DNA of 64,000 bases from Patiria miniata (taxonomy: Eukaryota; Echinodermata; Asteroidea; Valvatida; Asterinidae). Positions 56,601 through 64,000 of this stretch are shown here, one piece after another. The notes under the pieces were generated by a model. The model saw only the letters and a program-made list of their open reading frames with translations. It did not search any database and was not told where the DNA came from. Positions within the stretch are counted from its first letter, which is position 1; the number at the start of each line of letters is the position of its first letter. Location: the NCBI RefSeq assembly GCF_015706575.1, contig NW_024037070.1:4335874-4399873 (forward strand). The letters are read 5' to 3'. The translations under genes were made by a program, and so were the position numbers.

Positions 56601-59600
56601 ACGTATACAATCTTTTGTTCCCTATTGTGTACATGTCTCCAGAGGGCACGGTGTATCAGATCGTGGATTCTGATATTGAACTTTGTGACTGTGATTTATT
56701 TTTCTCTGTGGTTCTTGCAGTGGGTTTTTGTTGGCATACCTCACCTTGGGACGTTTCCGTGAGTTGAGGACGGCCAAAGCCTGGGCTCTGTTCTACTTCC
56801 ATCGCTACTGGCGGTAAGCTAGAGAAAAAAAACCCTGAAAATTACAAAATTGGTTCTCCAAGTATGGAAAGGTTAAAAGCAGTGACATGAACACTGGTCG
56901 CCAGTATGATCAGGGTTCCAGCCACTCTGGAAATCAGAGAAAACCTTGAAAATCAGTTTACATATTTTTCCAGTCAAGGAAAACTCAGGGAATTTGACAG
57001 TTACCCAAAACGGAAAGGTTTACGCCAGATTGACACATGTGAGTCTTGTGCCATATGCCCAAGTTGGGGCCATTGACCGACTGGCTATGGTGGGCGGGCC
57101 GTCACCGCGTTATGGGGAGGTTTTTCACTCTCAGGCAAATTAGGACTGAGTTTTGAGACTTTCTGCTGTCCCCACAGCGTCTTCGGTCCCCATAGTATCA
57201 TGGGACAACTCGTGTGTAGTCCCCTCAACTACGGTGTTTATTCAGCGTGAATGTTAACACACTTCGCCAGATAATGGCTGTGCTACACCACCTCGTGACT
57301 TCCCAGCAACCTTATTAAAATGAAAATATCTCTCATGGAATTTTGGAAATTTCTCAGGGAAATATCAGGGAAAAGACAGCGAATTTTCCTGTAAGCTGGT
57401 CCAACTATCATTCACATGCCAAGCATGCATCTTTTCCTCGGATCCGCTGATTTCCTCTTTTTTTTAATTCTCATGAATGCCATTACAAATTGAAAAACAC
57501 TGTACAAAGTATTGTGTCGTTTGGAATTTCCCTGTTGTTTCTAAATTCCCAGTTGCATGCCTGACATGCATATATATTCAATGGAGGTTAATTTTTTGTC
57601 CAAAACAAAATCATAACCCTTGTTATTAATGTGCATCCCAGATGTGATGGCAGGGGTGAGTCAAGTTTCAACTTGTTTTTAAGTTCACATGTACCCACTG
57701 CTACATCAGATTCAATCCTGCTAGTATTTCGGCAGCTGCGTGGTGTAACGGCTGTGCTAGTAAGCAGGAGGTTGTTGTTATGCCATGGTCCAGTGGTTAC
57801 GGTGTTTGATTCTTGTTACGAAGGTGCGTGGGTTCGAACCCAGCCAGGAACATGGTGCTTGTGCCCTTGGGCAAGACACTTAACTACAATTGCCTCTCTC
57901 TCCACCCAGGAGTATAAATGGGTACCTGTGAGGGTCGAGGACCGATTGAGCGCTGATATCGGCTGGCGCATGGTTCCATGGCCTGATGAACGGGGGAATA
58001 ATTGTAAAGCGCTTTGAGATTGTTGATACGATGGAAACGCTGTATAAACGCAATTAAAACTACAAATGTACCATTAGGGAGACACGTTATCGTAATTTCT
58101 TCGACAATAGGGAGACACCGGTCATTAGGGAGACATTTTCATGTCTCTTTAATTCCACAGCCCCCCTTCAGAGGCAAAATTTTGCTGTCGCAATCGGGTT
58201 ATATTTGTTGCTCGTGGTCTAATTAGTAAACATACCGAAATTCGTGGAAAAAGGACCAGGGAATGTTGGGTAAGGGCACATTTAAGTTTGAAAAATTTTG
58301 CGCGCAAGTCTATGGGAATGTCTCCCTATGGTCCCATTTTCAGTAATTATTATATTTATTATTATTATTATTATTATTAAGAGTCCCACCTTAGTAAACT
58401 TGTGAAATATTTTTTTCACAAACCCTAAAAAAAGAGTTGTTGGTGAGTTGCAAAACCCCAAATTTAAGTCACATAATACATCATTCCTAGCTCGAATTAA
58501 CCTTGAAAATTTCTTTTAACCCCCTCCACGTTTTTTTCTAGCTTGACTCCCCTGTTTGCTATCACCATCCTGATCTGGATGTACCTTCCGCAGTTCTTTG
58601 GGGAGGGTCCCATATGGCAGTCGCACGCCTTACGTCCATATTGCCCAGACTATTGGTGGAGCAGTCTACTCTACATCAGTAACTTCTGGCCGACGAATTT
58701 CGTCGAGCAGGTACGGAACGGCAACATTCCCTTCAACTCGATCTCAAGTGCTTCTTCTGTGGAGACTTTGTCCCGAGTACTCTCAGTCAAACCTTAATTA
58801 GTTGCGTAATTGAGTTCAGAGTTGCACAGTTGAGTTCCATGTTCACACATAGTTAAATACACATTCACATAGCCTGAATATTTTGGACGTGGAATATTTT
58901 GGACATGGGAAATTTTGGACGTGGGATATTTTGGACATGGAAAAGTTTGGACGTTGGATATTTTTGGACATGGGAAATTTTGGACATTGATTATTTTGGA
59001 TGTGGGATATTTTGGACGTTGGATAATTTGGACATGGGATATTTTGGATGTGTGATATTTTGGACGTGGAATCTGAAAGTATGAAGTGTTAACTTGGATA
59101 TGGTATAGGTACGGGATTAGAAGTGTAACCTCATCGTCCCAAAGCTGCCAGAAAATTGAAGAACTACATTTCCTTTACTCAACCTTGTTGGATTAAGGAC
59201 TGCATGGCCAAGCCACTATTGCATCGGTATCCATGTCCAGTTTATGCCAAAAATGAGACCATAATCACACCCATGTTAGAATTTGGCAGATTAACGATGG
59301 TTCAAGCTAAAAAAAAGTCAAGGCAACGGTTAAAGTTTGCCTAGAATTCCTCAACGACGCAGTTGCACGTGGTCTTGGGAACATTTTGCGTCTTAATTTA
59401 CACTTTACCTGGAGTTAATGTGCGAGTAAATGCATTCATGTGAATGAATGTAACTTTGCACATTCTCGATCTCACTTGCTCTTCTAAATGTCATGTTGTG
59501 GAAAATGTAAAGAAGAAAACAAACCTTTTTTCACCCCTTTTAAAAAGACCAATTCAATTTTGTCAACTTTTTCTCACCGTTTCACCCCACAGTGCATTGG

Positions 59601-62471
59601 ATGGACCTGGTACCTGGCCAACGACATGCAGTTCTTTCTCATCAGCCCGCTCCTCTTGGCTCCGTTGTTTTAGTAAGTTTTAAAAATCTTCTTTTTTTTT
59701 ACCTGTTTATACCTGTGACTCTGAGTTCTTCAAGTTAGGGGAGAATGTGAAATTAAACAGGCTTGAGGTTTACCACGAGGTTTATGGGGTTTTACAGGGT
59801 TTTATGGGGTTTACCTCAAGGTTTGACGAGGTTTTACATGGAGTTATGAGGTTTACCTCAAGGTTTGACGAGGTTTTACATGGAGTTATGAGGTTTACCT
59901 CAAGGTTTGACGAGGTTTTACATGGAGTTATGAGGTTTACCTCAAGGTTTGACGAGGTTTTACATGGAGTTATGGGGTTTACCTCAAGGTTTGACGAGGT
60001 TTTACATGGAGTTATGAGGTTTACCTCAAGGTTTGACGAGGTTTTACGTGGAGTCATGGGGCTTACCTTGAGCTTTGATGAGGTTTTACAGGGTTTTATC
60101 TCGAGGTTCGAAGAGGTTTTGCAGGGTTTTGGTTTACCTTGAGGTTTTACAAAAGTTTACAAGGTTTTATGGGGTTTACCTCGAACTTTGACATGGTTTT
60201 ACAGGGTTTTACCTTGAGGTTTTACAGGGTTTTACAGGGTTTTATGGGGTTTACCTCAAGGTTTGACGAGGTTTTACAAGGTTTTACGGGGTTTACCTCG
60301 AACTTTGACATGGTTTTACAGGGTTTTACCTTGAGGTTTTACAGGTTTTTATGGGGTTTACCTCGAGTTTTGACGAGGTTCTACAGGATTTTATGGGGTG
60401 CCTCGGGGTTTTACAAGGTTTTACGGGGTACCTCGGGGTTCAATCTCTTGAGTACCGCTCATTAAATTTTGCATTCTCCCCATACTTTTCCACACTCTTA
60501 ACCACGTCTGAAACTGGGATTTGGATCGGTTGTTCTAACTCTGTTTTTCTTCCCTGCCACCTCACTCACTTATTACTTTCTACTCAATTCCTATTTCTTC
60601 CCTGTAACCAATGGTAACAGTTACCCTGTCTTCGGTTGGCTTGCTCTGATTGGTACACTTCTGGCTTCTTTTGTTTCCACCGGTCTGATCATCGGAATCT
60701 ATGACGTGGATCTAAGTTTAATCAACTCCCTGTCGTAAGTGCAACAGATGGGCTTTCCACACGCTTGTGTGCGTGCTCAATTCACCAATTCGCAGTCGTG
60801 TAACGAGACACATATGTGACCTGTTCTGTCAAAAGCAGACGCTTCTGGGCAGAGGTTGAAATTGAAAACGCTGTGGGGGTGATTTTTATCGATTTTCAAA
60901 TTTTTGCATATTTGTAATCCTGAACATGTCGAAAATATATTATAAAAGTTTGAAACCCTAATTTGAACTGTACATATACTATTTTTGATGATTTTGATAA
61001 GGTATATCAGTTAAAGAAATAACTGTTTTGTGACGTTCGTGGCCATTTTCTCCGTTTTCTACTTTTCGACAGAATGAACTTCAAAATAGCATAACTCTGC
61101 CCAGGAATGACCGGTTTCAAAAATTAAACCACCTATTAAAAGGAAAAAGAACATATGTTAACAATATGTAAAAATATCATTTTCGACCTTATGCCCAGAA
61201 AAGTCTGATTTTGACAGAACAGGTCACATATGTGTGTGACATAATAATATGGGGGATTGCCAATACAGTGCGCCACCAAGAGTTTGCCACTGAGAGTCCA
61301 TTTTCGCAGTGCATTGTGGAAGACGGTCATCAACAAATTGACCTTGGACACTTAAAATTGTTAGTTTGTCTGGTCAGGAGTTTTGTAAACGTATGATTCA
61401 AAGTTCTTTTTTTTTTCTTTTCTTTTTATAAAGATGGTGTATTTTGTGAGGCGGCAGAATGCTATGCCGCGATCTATCAAAAATGTCCTCAAGTTATTTA
61501 CTGACATTAGTTCAAATCGCAGCGAGTCAGCCATGTTTTTATCGACCGTAAAGTTGAAAAATGAACTCTCGGTGGCCTGTTGTTGGCGCACTGTATTGAG
61601 AATCCCCCGTATTGCCAACTGTGACATTTTGCCTACCTGACAAGAATTTTGATACAACTTGTTTGTCTAGACTGACAAAATAACAAAATGTAGTTCGCCG
61701 TTAGCGAATGCGCAACGTTTTCTTCAGTCACTTGTTCTTACACTAACATATCTGATTTCAACATCCTCGAAAGTTAACTCAGTGTGAATTGATGTAATGA
61801 GAACCTGATAACTAATGTGCACACAGTGTCTAAATATTGCATTTTTTCAAGCCTTAATTTTGGGGCACGATGTTACTCACAACCAAGGCACAAGTTGCGG
61901 CAGCTTGCCTCAAGAGTCGGAAAGGCATAAGGCCAAAAAAAAAAAATTGTCGGTCTCTGGTCAGACCGAAGTTCCAGAATTGATGCGGCGACACGTTTTT
62001 TTTGGGGGGGGTGGCTTTTTTTTTTTTTTCAAGCTTGTATTGTACAGACAAGGTGGGTACTATTTTGCTTTTTTGTGTCCTCATTATACATTGGTGTCCT
62101 CCATTATTTGCCTTGGTGCCCTTTATAATTTGCCTTAGTGCAATTTCCCCATTCCTTGGTGCTCCTTGGTACAAAAATTTGAGGAGGCGCGGCAATAGAG
62201 GGCGCTGTTGTAGCTTCCGTGTTAATTTGAAGAAAAAAAAAGGTTGACGCGCATGATTAAAATCGACGCGAGCGCTGACTAGAGACCGAGTATTTTTATT
62301 TTTTTTGCCTAATGTTGGTATTTTTATTTTCGTTCTAGGGGTTTAACTTCTGCTAGTTATTTCTCCCTGGTGTACGGCAAGCCATACTGCCGTATCGCAC
62401 CCTACCTGGTCGGTATTGGACTAGGCTACATCATGCACCGCATTGGCAACCGCAAAGTCAAGATGAATCCT
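44641..62471 (+). CDS. NRF6-like: NRF-6-like (nose resistant to fluoxetine) membrane acyltransferase, 5' twelve exons
   Basis: Family members are multipass proteins with an extracellular NRF domain followed by an acyltransferase-3 domain; worm NRF-6 acts in drug and lipid transport. Exons: 44641-44875, 45545-45687, 48386-48509, 49347-49461, 52562-52803, 54018-54191, 55772-55868, 56721-56813, 58542-58710, 59593-59672, 60621-60734, 62339-62471. All join in phase to 573 codons. The start is ACCATGG with a signal peptide. The NRF domain shows DAFGKPPAGI, YDECMAIEG and WGVCPPANCSE. The acyltransferase part has GALNGIRVISMTWVILGH with the key His, then FFSVDTFFFLSGFLLAY, HRYWRLTPLFA, GWTWYLANDMQFF and GKPYCRIAPYLVGIGLGY. 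The last exon ends with GTAAGT, so the remaining membrane segments lie past the window. Confidence 0.94.
45022..45155. repeat. G-run repeat debris in NRF-6-like intron 1
   Basis: Runs of 10-11 G around 45040 and 45125, similar to the other G-run elements. No clear ends. Confidence 0.4.
46856..47055 (+). repeat. Interspersed repeat shared with 44150-44385
   Basis: Shares CCTGATGCCACTTTTTTC-like start, ATCTCAATGAAGGTCA and CTCTCCATAGACTTTG. Family not assigned. Confidence 0.65.
47128..47398 (+). repeat. Interspersed repeat with ACATAACCTCC tail, copy 2
   Basis: Paralogue of 38808-39078; ends ACATAACCTCCCTGGCGGAG. Confidence 0.7.
47689..48260 (-). mobile_element. DNA transposon carrying a tRNA-like module, copy 3
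   Basis: 572 bp in NRF-6-like intron 2. TTGTTTTTT duplications at 47680-47688 and 48261-48269. Same ends and minus-strand tRNA-like segment as copy 2; ends 125 bp before exon 3. Confidence 0.85.
49500..50645 (+). repeat. ~34-bp minisatellite in NRF-6-like intron 4
   Basis: More than 30 units around CTGCCCCAAACCGCCCTGCC and TGTTACTCCCTGTA. The 326-codon plus-strand frame within it is a repeat artefact without start context. The strand asymmetry is strong: C-rich on the plus strand. Confidence 0.95.
51537..52085. mobile_element. MITE with TTAAAG[T/C]TATAGTCCATCA ends (549 bp)
   Basis: Left TTAAAGTTATAGTCCATCAT, right the inverse. Interior CGCGATGTCGCGCA and GTGCGTCTTAAGAAGCACCG. A second copy starts at 63548 and runs off the window. 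Confidence 0.85.
52262..52274 (+). promoter_or_regulatory. Perfect DR1 nuclear-receptor-type site
   Basis: AGGTCAAAGGTCA: two AGGTCA half-sites with one base between. Part of an interspersed repeat in NRF-6-like intron 4. Binding not shown. Confidence 0.4.
52388..52400 (+). promoter_or_regulatory. Second perfect DR1 site
   Basis: AGGTCAAAGGTCA again, 126 bp after the first and about 160 bp before exon 5, with TCTAGGGGTCA following as in the repeat at 23465-23790. Confidence 0.4.
52895..53108 (-). mobile_element. tRNA-derived SINE, minus strand
   Basis: Inverted GTACCCATTTATATACTCCTG and AGTGGCTTGCCCAAGG match the body of the SINE at 57776-58065. Inserted about 90 bp after exon 5. Confidence 0.75.
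53757..53950. mobile_element. G-run element, second copy
   Basis: GGGCGGATCCAGAA at the left, TTGAATCTGCCTC at the right; the AAAAATGGCCTTATTT interior is shared with 43108-43288. Ends about 70 bp before exon 6. Confidence 0.65.
54329..54682. mobile_element. Penelope-like element fragment (fossil) with hammerhead-like motif
   Basis: Inverted ~75-bp arms (starting ATCGTTTCGGTTTGCGGTAA, ending CTGAAAAGAACTTGTC) are about 99% alike. The core near 54484-54531 on the minus strand has CTGACGA, a GACTAG/CTAGTC stem and GAAAC, an arrangement known from Penelope-type terminal repeats. No coding part is present. Family call is tentative. Confidence 0.5.
54871..55000. mobile_element. Right-end fragment of the GAGCTATATTAAATTAC MITE
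   Basis: Matches the right ~130 bp of 21810-22302 (ACATGGATGCGCCCAT, GCGCTCTAGTAATT). Confidence 0.75.
55016..55376 (+). mobile_element. tRNA-derived SINE with ATT microsatellite tail
   Basis: A-box-like GGTGGCTTGTGCGTAAAGCG and B-box GGTTCGAATCC, then a body with CCGGGCCCTCCGG, ending in an (ATT)n tail at 55349-55376. Different family from 57776-58065. Confidence 0.8.
55377..55750. mobile_element. MITE related to 39648-39938
   Basis: Ends [T/A]AGGCCGAGTAAAA and an inverted TTTACGTCGCCTTA. Contains GGCGGCCTCCAAAAAGGAAG, inverse of the 39.7-kb element. Ends just before exon 7. Confidence 0.65.
57776..58065 (+). mobile_element. tRNA-derived SINE in NRF-6-like intron 8
   Basis: GCCATGGTCCAGTGGTTACG, GGGTTCGAACCC, GCCCTTGGGCAAGACACTTA, CCACCCAGGAGTATAAATGG, tail AAGCGCTTTGAGA. 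An incomplete SINE head precedes it at 57735. Confidence 0.85.
58069..58338. mobile_element. Foldback element with ACCATTAGGGAGACA ends
   Basis: Left ACCATTAGGGAGACA, right TGTCTCCCTATGGT, with internal repeats of TAGGGAGACA. About 200 bp before exon 9, next to an (ATT)n tract at 58350-58378. Confidence 0.6.
58876..59080 (+). repeat. Minisatellite of TTTTGGAC units in NRF-6-like intron 9
   Basis: Alternating TTTTGGACATGGGAAA and TTTTGGACGTGGGATA units of about 16 bp. Confidence 0.85.
59780..60450 (+). repeat. 42-bp minisatellite in NRF-6-like intron 10
   Basis: GAGGTTTACCTCAAGG and TTTGACGAGGTTTTACATGG halves repeat at 42 bp, regular at 59800-60060 and more broken after. Because 42 is a multiple of three, long false open frames arise on both strands. 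Confidence 0.93.
60807..61237. mobile_element. MITE with TATGTGACCTGTTCTGTC ends
   Basis: Left ATATGTGACCTGTTCTGTCA, right exact inverse. In intron 11, 70 bp after exon 11. Confidence 0.8.
61250..61612. mobile_element. MITE with GGGGGATT ... CAATACAGTGCGCCA ends
   Basis: Left GGGGGATTGCC, CAATACAGTGCGCC; right the inverse GGCGCACTGTATTG, AATCCCCC. Directly follows the previous MITE. Confidence 0.8.
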
Positions 62472-64000
62472 GTAAGTTTGTACACACACACTGAGTTGAG
62501 TCCACCCCAAGTCCTTTCATTAGTAAATCACAAGTCCTTTCACAAGTCCAGACAAAAGTAACAGGTGAACAAAAACAAGGGAATGCAATTGTGACAATTT
62601 ATTGGAATACTTTTTAACTTGAATGGAGCATGGATGACTTGTGCTGGTCTTGTGGGGACTAGTGATGGACTCGACCATAAACACATAAGTGTTGAAACAC
62701 CTTCAATCGCGGACTTTCTATTAATAAGGGAATATGTGTGTTTGGGAGGCTTCAATCACTCTGTTTAAGACCGCTTGTAGTCTTGGTGCTGATAATTACC
62801 CGAGCCGAAATAAATACCTTTTCGGACAAAAAATCAAAACTTTTCGGTCAAGTTTTGTTTTGTGAAACAACCCTCCAGCTAAATAGTGGAGTGTCCAGCT
62901 TGCGAGTAAGTTGTAAACAACTCCTTTTATGGAGATTGGCATGCGCGTCATGCATACTGCGCGATGTCGCGCAGAATGCACCTGGGGCGTTGCGTTGTGA
63001 ATTTAGGATTATAAAATACTGACTCACTGGTAGTATTGCGCATGCCTACGTGAGGATAGTGAATGTTCAACCAATAAAACGGTAAGAGGCACTGAATATT
63101 TAGGAGTCCAAATTTCATGTGACACTGGAAAAGTGTTTAAGACCAGCTAGCCATGTCTTTATCATCCGTTTAAGACCAATAGGAATTGGTAAACTGTCTT
63201 AGGTATTTATGAACAATAATTAATAATAATAATGATCACTTGGTAAAGTGCCGGTATCCGCCTAGCATGATGCTCACGGCACATAAATACAAAGAAAAAC
63301 GTTAATAACAAAAAAACGATGAAAAGACAGATGGGAATTGAGGGTAGATTTGAATGTAGACAGGGATTTCTGTTGGCCGTTTATTGTAAAAAAATTATGG
63401 AAGCACCCCTATTGGTATTGTAAATGCTTTCCAAAAGTAGATCTTCACCGAGTTGTGGACTCTTTTGCCCTCTACTGATAAAGGTCCACTATTGAATGCG
63501 AATACTTGCTTGGTTTTGTCCAAGTATGAAACGACTCTTCTGGCTTTTAAAGGTAGCATCCATCATTTGTAATTTGTGCATTATGTTTGTTTGAAGAAAC
63601 AAAAGTGGTCAAAATCTAAAGAAGAGAGCTGAACAACTAACCTGATGAAGTTTCAGCTCAGTGAAAACTGTATATTCCAAGAAAACAACAATCTAGGATC
63701 TCGATTTTAAATCACAAGTTGCCGAGTCATGTTTTGAATTGGGCCTGAATTCAGCGTCCGAGACACGTTCTCACTGAGCCGATTGCAGGTACGCGATGTT
63801 GCGCATGTGTCAACGCTTGTGCGCGCTTCGCCGACTAAAAAAACAAACTACTAACGGAAATTTCCAACGGTGCTTCTTAAGACGCATCGTTGGAAAGGCC
63901 TTCTTTCATTGATTTCTTCAAAATGACAGCTTGCAAAAAGGAATCATTTCACAGGGAGTTTAGTCCCATTACTATCATTTAACCAAGTAAACTTTTCAAC
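62472..64000. other. Intron 12 of the NRF-6-like gene, running off the window
   Basis: No further exon seen. Contains a repeat tail at about 63228-63290 and the second TTAAAG-ended MITE copy from 63548 to the window end. Confidence 0.55.
63548..64000. mobile_element. Second copy of the TATAGTCCATCA MITE, cut by the window edge
   Basis: Collinear with 51541-52040 (for example GATGAAGTTTCAGCTCAG, TTGAATTGGGCCTGAATTCA, CACAGGGAGTTTAGTCCC). Confidence 0.85.

Noticed and set aside
59747-60465. Frames with 14-residue FTSRFDEVLHGVMR-like repeats
   Set aside because: Products of the 42-bp minisatellite in intron 10; open on both strands.

Overview
The window looks like nuclear DNA of a marine deuterostome invertebrate. 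An echinoderm is my best guess, but species is not determined. The reasons are intron-rich genes with animal splice sites, animal-specific gene families, dense miniature DNA transposons, tRNA-derived SINEs, frequent homopolymeric G/C runs and a lineage-expanded lectin family. Nothing suggests a prokaryote.

Region 1 (1-16.3 kb) is a tandem, same-strand family of six intronless genes. Each encodes a signal peptide, a C-type-lectin-like domain (CTLD), a Ser/Thr-rich stalk built from a 9-residue (27-bp) repeat, and a PAN/apple-like domain. The stalk has 26, 26, 6, 9, 11 and 15 units in the six copies. The first copy is cut by the window edge. Copies 1 and 2 are identical over 1,491 bp and share a premature stop. 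Copies 3, 4, 5 and 6 are open. Spacers are also duplicated and carry a TATA-like box and a 5'-leader hairpin. Copy 6 is separated from copy 5 by about 6 kb of transposon debris.

Region 2 (17.4-34 kb) holds two plus-strand housekeeping genes: APRT (5 exons, 179 aa, complete) and a MATCAP/KIAA0895-type tubulin tyrosine carboxypeptidase (5 exons, 572 aa, with the HEIGTH zinc motif split across an intron). Region 3 (36.9-40.8 kb) is a minus-strand omega-class glutathione transferase (five exons found, first coding exon not located). Region 4 (44.6 kb to past the right edge) is a plus-strand NRF-6-like (nose resistant to fluoxetine) multipass acyltransferase gene. Twelve exons are in phase and the 3' end lies outside the window.

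Introns and intergenic DNA are packed with foldback MITEs (several with clear 9-bp, 10-bp or TTAA target duplications), SINEs, a LINE tail, a Penelope-like fragment with a hammerhead-like motif, and four minisatellites. The most unusual system is the lectin-PAN array. Its repeat-length variation, gene-conversion-like mosaicism and altered ligand-site residues resemble a diversifying secreted recognition family; that functional reading is inference.
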